Both the position numbers and the translations under genes were made by a program. This document shows, in pieces, positions 16,504 through 25,917 of a stretch of 64,000 nt of DNA (its first letter is position 1; the number at the start of each line of letters is the position of its first letter). The notes under the pieces were generated by a model. The model had not been told where the DNA came from, did no database searches, and was given only the letters and a program-made list of their open reading frames with translations. The stretch is from positions 171,804 to 235,803 of the forward strand of contig JADLFM010000165.1 in assembly GCA_020845495.1 (NCBI GenBank). The letters are read 5' to 3'. Source of the stretch: Chloroflexota bacterium. GTDB lineage: Bacteria > Chloroflexota > UBA6077 > JACCZL01.

Positions 16504-17256
16504 ATGAAGGTCTTGCTCCTCGGCGGCGCCGGCCACGTCGGCACGTTCATCATCCCGTACCTGCGCCAGCGGCATCACCTGCGTGTCCTGGATCTCCATC
16601 CTCCCCGTCACGATGTCGAGTACGTCGAGGGATCGGTGACCGATCCGGACGCACTCCAGCGGGCACTCACGGGCATGGATGCTTTCATCTGGGTCGTGAT
16701 GCGCAAGCCGCAGGGCGGCGCTGTCCGCGATCAGGACGTCTCGACGATCGTCGAGAACTACGAGGTGAACGCCAAAGCGCTCCACCTGACGCTGTTCATC
16801 GCCCAGCAGCTCGGGGTGATGCGCGGGATCTACACCAGCTCGATGAGCGTCCACTACCGCATGCGCGAGCGGTTCGAGCAGGAAGAGCTGGTGCCGCTCG
16901 ACACCCCGACCGTCTACGGGTTGAGCAAAGGGTTTGGCGAATTGATCTGCCAGTACTTCGCACGCTGGTGGGACATGAACCTGATCGCGCTCAGGATCAC
17001 CGGACCTCGCACCCGCGAGCAGTATCTGGACGAGCGCATCAGCCCGCGCGTGCCCGAGACCGGCAAGCCCATCTTCGTCACCGATGAGGAGGATCTCGCG
17101 AACGCCTACCTCGCCAGCCTTGAAGCAGTACAGGTGGGTCACGGGCGGTTCGATGCCTTCTTCATCGCCGGCGACGAGCACGAGAAGGAACACAACCTGT
17201 CCAAGGCACAGCGCGTGCTTGGCTGGACGCCGCGCTCGCACCGACTCCTGGAATGA
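16504..17256 (+). CDS. NAD-dependent epimerase/dehydratase (extended SDR)
   Basis: 250 aa with an N-terminal Rossmann motif GGAGHVG (residues 7-13), the Ser-Ser pair in YTSSMSVHY, and the catalytic YxxxK in TVYGLSKGFGE. The C-terminal substrate domain is short. Size and motif order resemble uronate dehydrogenase-like and small epimerase-like SDRs. Its place after an enolase-superfamily sugar-acid enzyme fits a sugar-acid pathway, but the substrate is not readable from the sequence. Confidence 0.85.
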   Translation: MKVLLLGGAGHVGTFIIPYLRQRHHLRVLDLHPPRHDVEYVEGSVTDPDALQRALTGMDAFIWVVMRKPQGGAVRDQDVSTIVENYEVNAKALHLTLFIAQQLGVMRGIYTSSMSVHYRMRERFEQEELVPLDTPTVYGLSKGFGELICQYFARWWDMNLIALRITGPRTREQYLDERISPRVPETGKPIFVTDEEDLANAYLASLEAVQVGHGRFDAFFIAGDEHEKEHNLSKAQRVLGWTPRSHRLLE

Positions 17257-17271
17257 TCCCCCGGCGCCCGA

Positions 17272-17321
17272 CGATGTGCGAGCGGACGCCCGGCTATCGG
17301 CGGGCGTCCGCTCGCACATCG
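17272..17321. terminator. perfect 21-bp-stem hairpin between convergent genes
   Basis: Arms 17272-17292 and 17301-17321 are exact reverse complements, with an 8-base loop. It starts 15 bp after the SDR stop and ends 56 bp before the mutS stop. The location suggests a two-way terminator, though neither side has a T-run. Confidence 0.75.
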
Positions 17322-17377
17322 CATCGAGGCGTGGAGCACACGCGGACGCGACTCCTCAGACCAGCGACACCCTCCCG

Positions 17378-19912
17378 CTACTGATTCGGGCGCGCGGCGT
17401 CGCCGAGACGGCGGGCAACCTCGGCGCTCAGCGGCTCAATGGCGTCGGCGACCTGCCGCGCCCGTGCCAGTAGCGCGGGCGGCAGCCCGGCCAGCCGCGC
17501 TACCTCGATGCCGAAGCTCCGATCGGCGGCGCCGCGCTCGATGCGATGTGGGAAGAACACCCCCTCGGGCCGCTCCTCCACTGTCGCCCGGAGCAGCGAT
17601 ACCTGCGGATGCACGTCCTGGAGTGCCGCAAGCTCGTGGTAGTGGGTCGCGACGACGGCGCGCGGCCGGACCGGACCGGTGGCCAGATACTCGGCCACCG
17701 CCCAGGCGATCGCCATCCCGTCGTGGGTGCTCGTGCCGCGCCCGATCTCGTCCAGCACGATCAGGCTCCGGTCGGTCGCTGCTCGGAGCACCGTCGCCGT
17801 CTCCTCCATCTCGATCATGAACGTCGAGCGGCCCCCTGCCAGATCGTCCACCGCGCCGATCCGGGTGAAGATCCCGTCCACCAGTCCGATCCGCGCCGAC
17901 ACCGCTGGCACGAACGATCCCACCTGGGCCAGCAGGACGATGAGCGCCACCTGGCGCATCCAGGTGCTCTTACCAGCCATGTTTGGGCCGGTCAGAATCG
18001 CCAACTGGTCCTGCTCGCCACCTGCTCGAAGGCAGGTATCGTTCGGCTGGAACGGCCCGAACGCCTCCACGACCGGATGCCGTCCGCCGGCGATCTCGAT
18101 GACATCGCTCCCGTCGACGGACGGACGGACCCAGTTGCGCTCGGCAGCCACGACGGCCAGCGCGAACACGGCATCGGCAGCGGCGAGGTGGCGGGCCAGG
18201 TCGCGCGCTTCGTCGGCCGCCGCCGCCGCCTCAGCCCGTAGCTCGGCGAAGAGCGCCCGCGTCTCGCTCGCCACCAGCGCCTCAGCCTCGGCAAGCTCCT
18301 GGGCGTGCTCCTCCAGCGCCGGCGTCGAGTAGCGCTCCACCTTCTGAAGCCCACCTCGCCGCACCCAGTCGGACGGCACCGCCGTGTTAACCGGCACCTC
18401 CAGAAAGAGCCCCTGGGTGCTCGTCTGCTCTAGCTTGATCCGCCCGAGGCCCGGCTGACGGCGCAGCCGCTCCACGTAGCGCGTCTGCCAGCCGCGCGCA
18501 CGTTCCAGCCGATCGAGCGCCTCGGCAAGCTCCGAGCTCGCCGCGCGGCGGAACGGCTGCCCCTCGCCGTCGTCTGCGCCGTTGCCACTCCGACTACTGC
18601 CGGTCCGGCCGTCGTCGCTCCGACCTGGCTGTCCCCGGCCCATCTCACCACGCGTCGGCCCGAGCGTCGCGCTGGCCCGCTCCGCGAACGCGGCAAGCTT
18701 TGGGCGGGGGCGGCCGAGCGCCCGTAGGAACGACGTGCGGCTTGCAGCCGTTGCTGCCGCGAGCACGGGGAGGGCCGCGGCAGCCTCACCGAGTGCGCGG
18801 AGGTCGTCGAGGGTGGCGCGGCGGGCGCTCGCCCGGCCGGCCAGCCGCTCCAGATCGGCCACGGCCGCCAACTGCTCCCCGAGCGCCCGCCGCAGCTCCG
18901 GCTGCGCCACCAGTTCGGCGACGAGTTGCTGGCGCACCGCGATCTTGCGGGGGTCCACGAGCGGACGCAGGAGCCAGCTTCGGAGCATCCGTCGTCCCAT
19001 CGGGCTCACCGTCCGGTCGAGCGTGCCGAGCAGGCTCCCGACCCGTTCGCGGGTCCGCTCCGTCTCGACCAGTTCCAGGTGGCGCTGGGTGACGGCGTCC
19101 AGTCGCATGGCATCGCCGGCCGTCGCGGCGCTCGGCGCGTCGATGGGCGGTACCTCGGCGCCTTGCGTCTCTTCAAGGTATCCGACGATCAGCCCCGCCG
19201 CTATCTCGGCGGCCGGCAGATCGCCAAGCTCGACCTTGGGAAAGGCGTGCTGGAGCCGGCCGACCGCCCCTTCGCTCGGCCCGACCGGCGTGACCGGTCG
19301 CCGCGCGACGAGCGACTCCGGCACCGGCCGGTCGACCGGTACGATCACCTCGGCCGGGTCGAGGCGTTGAAGCTCGGCGGCAGCCTCATCCGGATCGAAC
19401 TCGCCGGCCTTGAACTCGCCGGCCGCGACGTCCGTCCAGGCCAGCCCCAGGCGGTCGGCGATGGGTGCAATCGCGACGAGGTAGGTCGGGCGGTCCTCAC
19501 GCAGCAGGCGGGGATCGGTGACGGTACCCGGCGTCAGCGTTCGCACGACGTCGCGCTGCCGGACCCCGCTCGACGGCGCAGGCGCCTCCGTTTCCTCGCT
19601 CTCCTCGCAGACAGCCACCCGGTACCCCCGCCCGAGCAGCCTGGGCAGGAAGGTATCGAGGGCATGGTGCGCGAACCCGCACTGCGGGACCGGTGGGGAT
19701 GAGCCGCCAGAGGGCCGCTCGCCAAGCTTGAGGCCAAGCTCCCGCGCGACCAGTTCCGCATCGTCGAACAGCACCTCGTAGAACGACCCGACACGGAAGA
19801 GCAGGATCACGCCGGGGTGTCGATCGCGAAGCTCGAGGTACTGGCTGACAAGGTCGCCATACGGGCGTGAACTGCTGGGCCGGGGACTAGCGGCCATCGG
19901 CGTCCCCGCCAC
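17378..19912 (-). CDS. mutS: DNA mismatch repair protein MutS
   Basis: 844 aa from a GTG at 19912; an ATG five codons in (19897) is an alternative start. The mismatch-reading domain has the Phe-x-Glu motif in FRVGSFYEVLFDD. Connector, lever and clamp domains follow, and the ABC-type ATPase has TGPNMAGKSTWMRQ (Walker A, about residue 640), the signature near GRSTFMIEM and Walker B VLDEIGRGTS. The lever-clamp region contains a Gly/Asp-rich insert of about 40 residues (about 440-480). The gene overlaps the 3' end of the upstream helicase gene by 26 bp. No mutL is in the window. Confidence 0.96.
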   Translation of the reverse strand: MAGTPMAASPRPSSSRPYGDLVSQYLELRDRHPGVILLFRVGSFYEVLFDDAELVARELGLKLGERPSGGSSPPVPQCGFAHHALDTFLPRLLGRGYRVAVCEESEETEAPAPSSGVRQRDVVRTLTPGTVTDPRLLREDRPTYLVAIAPIADRLGLAWTDVAAGEFKAGEFDPDEAAAELQRLDPAEVIVPVDRPVPESLVARRPVTPVGPSEGAVGRLQHAFPKVELGDLPAAEIAAGLIVGYLEETQGAEVPPIDAPSAATAGDAMRLDAVTQRHLELVETERTRERVGSLLGTLDRTVSPMGRRMLRSWLLRPLVDPRKIAVRQQLVAELVAQPELRRALGEQLAAVADLERLAGRASARRATLDDLRALGEAAAALPVLAAATAASRTSFLRALGRPRPKLAAFAERASATLGPTRGEMGRGQPGRSDDGRTGSSRSGNGADDGEGQPFRRAASSELAEALDRLERARGWQTRYVERLRRQPGLGRIKLEQTSTQGLFLEVPVNTAVPSDWVRRGGLQKVERYSTPALEEHAQELAEAEALVASETRALFAELRAEAAAAADEARDLARHLAAADAVFALAVVAAERNWVRPSVDGSDVIEIAGGRHPVVEAFGPFQPNDTCLRAGGEQDQLAILTGPNMAGKSTWMRQVALIVLLAQVGSFVPAVSARIGLVDGIFTRIGAVDDLAGGRSTFMIEMEETATVLRAATDRSLIVLDEIGRGTSTHDGMAIAWAVAEYLATGPVRPRAVVATHYHELAALQDVHPQVSLLRATVEERPEGVFFPHRIERGAADRSFGIEVARLAGLPPALLARARQVADAIEPLSAEVARRLGDAARPNQ

Positions 19913-22900
19913 CTCGCCGCTGGCCTGTCTGCCGCTGGCCTGTCTGCCGCTGGCCCGCCTGCCGCTGGCCTGTCTGCCGTTGGCCTGTCCGCCGTTGGCC
20001 TGTCCGCCGTTGGCCCGCTTGCCCTTGATTCGGAGCGGTCTCGGGCACGTCGGTGTAGCTCACCCCAGGCTGGCGTACGTCCGTCTGGCCGTCCTGGTCC
20101 GACTCGCTCCGCGCTGTCCCCCGGTCGTCGGCTGCGGACCACGTCTGGTTGGTCCATTCGTCGTTCGACCGGCCAGCCAGGTCGGGCTCAGTGTCGGGCC
20201 AGTCCTCCGGATACGGCTCGTACGGCCCCTCGACCCAATCGCTCGGAGCGGCCGGCAGATCCATCGGCGGCAGCACGACCGACGCAGCCGTGCTGGACGC
20301 TACAGCACCCGACGGCACAGCAGCCGGGGCCGCGTCGCCGACGATGGGCAAGTCGTGCTCGGCATCTGGAGGGGTGGCCGCCCCTACGTCCACCCCCATC
20401 AGGCTATCCATCCCGGCCTGGGCATCGGCTTGTGACGCGCCGGGCGTCCCGGTCTCGGAAGGCGTCCCGGTCTCGGAAGGCGCCCCGGTCTCGGAAGCAG
20501 CCCTGGCTTCGGCATCCGCTCCGAGTGGGCGTCCCGCCCGCAGCAGCACCGGCAGCCCCGTGCAGCGTTCCCGATCGCGGGTGCGGGCGACAGCAGCCGC
20601 GACCGCCGCCTCGTCGCCGACGAGCACGACCGCCCGACGCGCCCGCGTGATGGCCGTATAGAGCAGGTTGCGGCTCAGGATCGGCCCGAACGTCGACGAG
20701 ACGAGCACCACCGCGCCCGGCCATTCGCTGCCCTGGGCTCGGTGGACGGTCAGGCCATAGGCGTGATCGAGGTCCAGCACGTCGACCGCGCCGTACGCAA
20801 CCACCCGCCCATCGCCGAAGTCGACGGTCACAGCCTCGGCGTCGATGGCCGCGATCAGGCCGGTGTCGCCGTTGAAGACCCCGAGCAGGTAATTGTTGCG
20901 TGTCTGGATGACTCGGTCCCCGACCCGTAGCGGCAGCGCACCGTGTGGCCGCTCGGCCTGCCCGCGCGCCGGATTCAGCCGCTCCTGTAGGACGCCGTTC
21001 AAGGTTTGACAGATCCGCACCAGCGGCGCGATTGCCTGGACCTCGGAGGGCGGTACGCCGAGCAGGCGTGGCAGGCGTGTCGCGGCCCACTCGGCGGCGA
21101 CAACCGCGAGGCGTGCCGGCGGCGCTGCCACGAAGACGCAGTCCGACGTCCGTGCCGCAAGTGCCGGCGGCCGGGCCAGCCTTGGGGTCTGCCCCTGCCG
21201 AATCATATGGGCGCTGACGACGATCTGGCTCTGCGCTGCCTGTCGGAACACTGTCTCCAGCCGCACCGAGGGCACTCGCCCGCTCGCCAGCAGGTCACGC
21301 AGCACCTGCCCGGGGCCGACGCTTGGAAGCTGATCGGCATCGCCCACCAGGATCATCTGGCTGGCTGGACCGACCGCGCGAATGACGCTGCGGGCAAGCT
21401 GGGTGTCGAGCATGCTCGCCTCGTCGACGACCACGACGTCATACGGGAGCGGATCGCGCGGGCCGTGCCGGAAGCCGTTCGGCCCGGCCCCGAGCAGGCG
21501 ATGGATCGTGCGGGCCTCCAGTCCGACGACCTCGCCGAGCCGTCGAGCAGCCTTGCCGGTCGGCGCCGCGAGCGCCACGCTCCGGCCAAGCGCCTCCAGG
21601 CAACGCACGAGCGCCCGCGTCGTCGTCGTCTTCCCCACGCCCGGTCCGCCGGTCAGGACGAAACAGCCGCTCGTCGCGGCGGTCGCGACGGCGCGGCGTT
21701 GCTCGTCGGAGAGGGTGCGGGCCTCGGGGTCGGCGGCGAGCCAGCGCTCGACCCGCTTCGCCGGTAGTCCCCGCCGCCGTGCCAGCGCCAACAGCCGACG
21801 CGCCAGATCCTCCTCGGCGCGGACCAGCCCGGTTAGCCCGATGCCCAGCGTCTCACTATCCGCCGCCTGCTCGACTGGTGTAGCTGCCGGTGGCACGTAG
21901 ATCCGTACCCGGCCAACACGCCGTGCCGATGGCGTCTCGGGTACCAGTTCAGCCGGCCGAGTGTCCCCGCCGGAGAGCGAGCCGTGTGGCTCATAAGCCA
22001 GTAGCCTGCTGGCTGCTTGCGCCGGCCCGCCCTGTCCAGGAAGGGTCTGCCCATCAGCAGCAGCCACGCCCGCTGGTGATGCCGCGTCTGGGAACGGTGT
22101 GTCAACCTGAGGGTTACCGGTCGTCGACGCATCGGCTGTGTCCGGCCGAGGTGCCGGCTCACCCTCTGGCAGATCGATGCGCGTGCTGATAGCCCCGCCG
22201 GCCAGCAGTTGGGTCACACCACCCTCGACCAGTTCTGGCGGCGCGGTAGTGGTAGCCACCGCTTCCTGCACCAGCGCTGCGCGCGTCTGGCGGGTATGGC
22301 CGTCCTCGGCCGCTCGCAGCAGTGCGGCTTGAATCGCGGCCTGAATCCTGGCCGGGCTGGTCGGACGGACGCCCATCCCCTGCCCGAGCCGGTCGGCAGC
22401 AGCAAAGCCGAGGCCAGGTACGTCGGCCACCAGACGGTACGGATTGGCCCCGAGGATGCGAGGCGCCTCCGGGCCGTAGGCCGCCAGTAGGCGCGGCGCA
22501 AAGCGGGTATCGAGGCCGTGCTCGCCGAGGAACGCCATCAGACTCCGCAAGGCTCGGTGCTCGGCCCAGGCCGCACCGATGGCGCGCGCCCGCTGCGGCC
22601 CGATGCCCGGCACCTCGCGGACCCGCTCGGGCGACGTGTCCAGGACATCCAGCGTGCGTGCACCGAAGAGGCCGACGATGCGCTTCGCCAGGACCGGCCC
22701 AATCTGGCGTACCAGCCCGGAACCGAGATAACGGATGATCCCTTCAACGTCAGTCGGGCGGCGGACCTCGGCGCGACTCGGGCGGAACTGCGCGCCGTGG
22801 CGAGGGTCGATCTGCCAGGCGCCTGAGAGCGCCAGCATCTCGCCGGGCTGGACGGCTGGCAGCGTTCCGACCACGCTGATCGGCTCGCGCCGGCCCCGCA

Positions 22901-23048
22901 GCCGCAGCCGTACGACGCTGAAGCCGTTGGATGGGTTATAGAAGGTGACGCGCTCGACGGTCCCTTCCAGCGCGACGTCGGCGGACGCGCGTGAAGGGAC
23001 GGGATCAACTGGCACGCTGGGCTCCGGATGGCCGCTAGCCCACTCCAC
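19887..23048 (-). CDS. recD2: RecD2-type ATP-dependent DNA helicase (5'-3')
   Basis: 1053 aa from a GTG at 23048; frame openness extends to 23252, but a TATAAG box at 23091-23096 and domain content favour a start here or at 23015. Domains: OB-like N-terminus (EGTVERVTFYNPSNGFSVVRL), two helix-hairpin-helix modules (VREVPGIGPQRARAIG), then SF1B helicase with GGPGVGKTTTTRA (about residue 466), VVVDEASMLD, GDADQLPSVGPG, and C-terminal YGLTVHRAQGSEWP and YTAITRARR. Two unusual parts: a low-complexity insert of about 90 residues before the motor and a tail of over 200 residues ending in Gly-Gln-Arg repeats. It acts without RecBC in many bacteria. Confidence 0.9.
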   Translation of the reverse strand: MEWASGHPEPSVPVDPVPSRASADVALEGTVERVTFYNPSNGFSVVRLRLRGRREPISVVGTLPAVQPGEMLALSGAWQIDPRHGAQFRPSRAEVRRPTDVEGIIRYLGSGLVRQIGPVLAKRIVGLFGARTLDVLDTSPERVREVPGIGPQRARAIGAAWAEHRALRSLMAFLGEHGLDTRFAPRLLAAYGPEAPRILGANPYRLVADVPGLGFAAADRLGQGMGVRPTSPARIQAAIQAALLRAAEDGHTRQTRAALVQEAVATTTAPPELVEGGVTQLLAGGAISTRIDLPEGEPAPRPDTADASTTGNPQVDTPFPDAASPAGVAAADGQTLPGQGGPAQAASRLLAYEPHGSLSGGDTRPAELVPETPSARRVGRVRIYVPPAATPVEQAADSETLGIGLTGLVRAEEDLARRLLALARRRGLPAKRVERWLAADPEARTLSDEQRRAVATAATSGCFVLTGGPGVGKTTTTRALVRCLEALGRSVALAAPTGKAARRLGEVVGLEARTIHRLLGAGPNGFRHGPRDPLPYDVVVVDEASMLDTQLARSVIRAVGPASQMILVGDADQLPSVGPGQVLRDLLASGRVPSVRLETVFRQAAQSQIVVSAHMIRQGQTPRLARPPALAARTSDCVFVAAPPARLAVVAAEWAATRLPRLLGVPPSEVQAIAPLVRICQTLNGVLQERLNPARGQAERPHGALPLRVGDRVIQTRNNYLLGVFNGDTGLIAAIDAEAVTVDFGDGRVVAYGAVDVLDLDHAYGLTVHRAQGSEWPGAVVLVSSTFGPILSRNLLYTAITRARRAVVLVGDEAAVAAAVARTRDRERCTGLPVLLRAGRPLGADAEARAASETGAPSETGTPSETGTPGASQADAQAGMDSLMGVDVGAATPPDAEHDLPIVGDAAPAAVPSGAVASSTAASVVLPPMDLPAAPSDWVEGPYEPYPEDWPDTEPDLAGRSNDEWTNQTWSAADDRGTARSESDQDGQTDVRQPGVSYTDVPETAPNQGQAGQRRTGQRRTGQRQTGQRQAGQRQTGQRQTGQRRGGGDADGR
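19921..20025. repeat. 15-bp tandem repeat coding the helicase tail
   Basis: Seven consecutive 15-bp units (type TGGCCTGTCTGCCGC on the + strand) with a few substitutions. On the coding strand they give a Gly-Gln-Arg-(Arg/Gln)-(Thr/Ala) pentapeptide repeat. The unit is a multiple of three, so copy-number change keeps the frame. Confidence 0.9.
20449..20502. repeat. 18-bp repeat within the helicase tail
   Basis: Three near-identical 18-bp units encode a Gly-(Thr/Ala)-Pro-Ser-Glu-Thr repeat on the - strand, in the low-complexity tail. They are in frame and probably vary in number between strains. Confidence 0.7.
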
Positions 23049-23460
23049 TCGGCGGAACGGGTACGGAGAGGGATCGCGCCCTCGTCGCTCCTTATAGGGT
23101 ACCGAAGGAGACGCACGTCCGGTGTTACAGTTGCACCCGGATGCGGGCGCCTGCCGCCCAGCGGGGCGTGCCTGGTGGAAGAAGCTCGGCACGCCGGCGT
23201 GCCGCTTCAGCGGCTCGTGGAGCCTGGAGGTGTAGCCGGCGGGCTCCAGCACCTCGCCGGCGATCTCGCGGCGGCACTTGATCTGCTACCTTTTGGGAGA
23301 AGTACACATCACCGTGCCGACCCGATCGGCACACCTGAGCGCCATGCTGAGCGCGGCCCCGATCCGGCCGACAGCGTGGCCGTGCCGGCCCTCAACAGCC
23401 CCTCTGGGCGGCACGACACAGACATCGCACGATGAAGTGACCCAGAAGGAGGGCAGGGCC
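23049..23460. other. divergent intergenic region, recD2 / gltA
   Basis: About 410 bp between the preferred starts. On the - strand a TATAAG box at 23091-23096 could serve as the -10 of the helicase gene. On the + strand AAGGAGGGCAGGG precedes gltA. No RNA gene or other protein is recognisable here. Confidence 0.5.
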
Positions 23461-24639
23461 ATGACCACAGGTTCGACCGCGAGTGGGAAGCCGGCGCGTG
23501 ACCCGGCGACCAGCGGGCTCGAAGGCGTCGTCGTCGCTCGTACCGAGTTGAGCGACGTCGACGGACAAAAGGGTGTCCTGACGATTCGCGGCTACAGCAT
23601 CGAAGAGTTGTCGGGCAACATCAGCCTGGAAGAGGCGGCGTACCTCCTCTGGCATGGCAGCCTCCCCACCAGGAGCCAGCTCGACGACCTCCACCGGCGG
23701 CTGGTCGGCTACCGACGGCTGCCGGAAGAGGCGCGTGTCGCGGTCCAGGCGGCCGCAAAGCGGATGCAACCGATGGACGCGCTCCGCTTCGCCGTCGGCT
23801 CGCTGACCGTCGACGACCCACACCCCGGCGACAATTCCCGTGATGCCAATCTGATCCGTGCCGAGATGCTCGTGTCGCGCGTGCCCGTCATCGTCGGCAC
23901 CTACCAGCGGCTCCGGACCGGCGGGCAGCCGGTCGAGCCGCGCGCCGACCTGGGCATCGTGGCGAACCTCTTCTTCCAGATGAGCGGCGAGGAGCCGGAC
24001 CCGGCGAAGGTCAAGGGCCTCGAAACGTACCTCGTGACCGTCACCGACCATGGGATGAACGCCTCGACGTTCACCGCTCGCGTCATCGCCTCGACGGACT
24101 CGGACATGTTTTCGGCGGTCACAGGCGCGATCGGCGCGCTGAAGGGGCCGCTCCACGGCGGCGCGCCTGGCCCGGCCCTCGACATGATCGAGGAGATCGG
24201 CTCGCCCGAGAACGCCGAGGCCTGGATGAAGGACGCCGTGGCCAAGGGCAAGCGGCTGATGGGCTTCGGGCACCGCGTCTACAAGGTCCGCGACCCGCGA
24301 GCAGAGGTGCTGTACAAGGCCGCCGAGCAACTGGCCGGCGACACCGATGAGCGGCAGTCACTCGCACTCGCCCGCGAAGTCGAGCGCGTCGGCGTCCAGG
24401 TACTCGCCGAGGCGAAGCCCGGCCGCAACCTCAACACGAACGTCGAGTTCTACACCGCGCTGCTCCTGCGCGACGTCGGCCTGTCCTCGGATCTGTTCTC
24501 GCCGGCCTTCGGCATCGGCCGAACGGTCGGCTGGACGGCCCACGTCATCGAGCAGCAGGAGGGCGGCCGGCTGATCCGCCCCCAGTCCGAGTACGTCGGC
24601 CCGCGCGGCAAGACCTTCATCCCCATCGGCCAACGATAA
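23461..24639 (+). CDS. gltA: citrate synthase or 2-methylcitrate synthase
   Basis: 392 aa from ATG 23461 with AAGGAGGG just upstream. It condenses acetyl-CoA (or propionyl-CoA) with oxaloacetate. Visible motifs: LEGVVVARTELSDVDGQKG at the start, TDHGMNASTF, the catalytic His in GPLHGGAPGPA, and the second His in MGFGHRVYK. The third catalytic position, usually Asp in a VDFYSG-like stretch, is Glu in NVEFYTALLL. The short form fits a dimeric type I enzyme. The following gene is another central-acid enzyme. Confidence 0.92.
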   Translation: MTTGSTASGKPARDPATSGLEGVVVARTELSDVDGQKGVLTIRGYSIEELSGNISLEEAAYLLWHGSLPTRSQLDDLHRRLVGYRRLPEEARVAVQAAAKRMQPMDALRFAVGSLTVDDPHPGDNSRDANLIRAEMLVSRVPVIVGTYQRLRTGGQPVEPRADLGIVANLFFQMSGEEPDPAKVKGLETYLVTVTDHGMNASTFTARVIASTDSDMFSAVTGAIGALKGPLHGGAPGPALDMIEEIGSPENAEAWMKDAVAKGKRLMGFGHRVYKVRDPRAEVLYKAAEQLAGDTDERQSLALAREVERVGVQVLAEAKPGRNLNTNVEFYTALLLRDVGLSSDLFSPAFGIGRTVGWTAHVIEQQEGGRLIRPQSEYVGPRGKTFIPIGQR

Positions 24640-24650
24640 GTCGAACAGTC

Positions 24651-24786
24651 AGGTATCGGGTATCAGTGGTCCGGTGTGGCGCCCCTCGCGTTGGACCGTG
24701 CGGCTCCTGACCGCTGGCGGCCTGCTGCTGGCGGACGGCCGCTGACTTCCCGGTTCCCGATGCCTGATACCTGATACCTGATACCT
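24651..24786. repeat. short inverted-repeat element, MITE-like
   Basis: A 16-bp left arm (24651-24666) and a right arm (24771-24786) are reverse complements with one mismatch, enclosing about 104 bp. The right arm sits in a run of three CCTGATA units. The element fills the gap between gltA and the next gene. It has no coding capacity. Confidence 0.55.
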
Positions 24787-24801
24787 CGTGGAGCGTACAG
24801 C

Positions 24802-25917
24802 GTGAGTCGGACCTATCGGATCGCGGTCATCCCAGGCGACGGGATCGGGCAAGAGGTGGTGCCGGAGGGGCTGCGCGTCCTCGACCGCCTCGCCGAATTG
24901 TCGGGCGGGCGCTTCTCCTTCGAGTACGAGAGCTTCCCCTGGGGCTGCCAGTACTATCAAGAGACCGGCCGGATGATCGATGCCGCCGCGTTGGAGGTGC
25001 TCCAGGGCTTCGAGGCGATCTACTTCGGCGCTGTTGGCTGGCCGGGCGTCCCGGACCACGTCAGCCTGTGGGGGCTCCGGCTCGCCATCTGCCAGGGCTT
25101 CGATCAGTACGTCTGCACCCGTCCGATCCGCCTGCTACCCGGCGTCGAAAGCCCGCTCCGCGACGCTACGCCCGAGCGGCTCGACTGGGTGGTGGTCCGC
25201 GAGAACAGCGAGGGCGAGTACGCCGGCATCGGCGGGCGCAACCTGCGGGGGCGCGGCCCCGGCAAGGAGATTGCGATTCAGGCCAGCCTCTTCACCGAAG
25301 AGGGTTGCGAGCGGATCATCCGCTACGCTTTCACTCTGGCCCGCACTCGCAAGCGCCAGAAAGTCACCAATGTGACCAAGTCCAACGCCCAGCAATACGG
25401 CATGGTCCTCTGGGACGAGGTGTTCGCGCGGGTGGCACGCGAGTACCCGGACGTCGAAACCGAGCAGTGGCTGGTCGATGCGATGGCGGCGCGCTTCGTC
25501 CTGAAGCCGGAGACGCTCGAGGTCGTGGTCGCCTCGAACCTGTTCGGGGACATCCTCTCCGACCTCGGCAGCGCCCTGGCTGGGGGATTGGGTGTGGCGG
25601 CGAGCACCAACATCAACCCCGAGCGCCGCTATCCGAGCATGTTCGAGCCGGTCCACGGCTCGGCCCCGGACATCGCGGGCAAGGGCATCGCCAACCCGCT
25701 TGCAGCGGTCTGGAGTGCGGCGCTCATGCTCGACCATCTGGGGTTGCCTGAGGAGGCCGCCCTGGTGATGCAGGCGATCGACGCGACCACCGCGAGCGGA
25801 CTGCGGACGCCGGACCTGGGCGGCGCCGCCACCACCCGTCACGTGGGGGAGGCGATCCTGACCGCGCTCGACGTGGCCCACCGCGAGCGGACTGCGGCGC
25901 CCGTGCCCGTCCGCTGA
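24802..25917 (+). CDS. tartrate/D-malate dehydrogenase-type oxidoreductase (isocitrate/isopropylmalate dehydrogenase family)
   Basis: 371 aa from a GTG. The N-terminus IPGDGIGQEVVPEG is the family start. FGAVGWPGVPDHVSLWGLRLAICQGFDQYVCTRP matches the TtuC/DmlA group rather than LeuB. Acid-binding and metal residues are visible: VVVRENSEGEYAG, the K in TNVTKSNA, WLVDAMAA, NLFGDILSDLGSALAGGLG, and NAD-binding HGSAPDIAGKGIANP. It would oxidatively decarboxylate D-malate, tartrate or a similar 2-hydroxyacid with NAD+ and a divalent metal. The exact substrate is not certain. It lies downstream of gltA, possibly under its own promoter. Confidence 0.88.
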   Translation: MSRTYRIAVIPGDGIGQEVVPEGLRVLDRLAELSGGRFSFEYESFPWGCQYYQETGRMIDAAALEVLQGFEAIYFGAVGWPGVPDHVSLWGLRLAICQGFDQYVCTRPIRLLPGVESPLRDATPERLDWVVVRENSEGEYAGIGGRNLRGRGPGKEIAIQASLFTEEGCERIIRYAFTLARTRKRQKVTNVTKSNAQQYGMVLWDEVFARVAREYPDVETEQWLVDAMAARFVLKPETLEVVVASNLFGDILSDLGSALAGGLGVAASTNINPERRYPSMFEPVHGSAPDIAGKGIANPLAAVWSAALMLDHLGLPEEAALVMQAIDATTASGLRTPDLGGAATTRHVGEAILTALDVAHRERTAAPVPVR

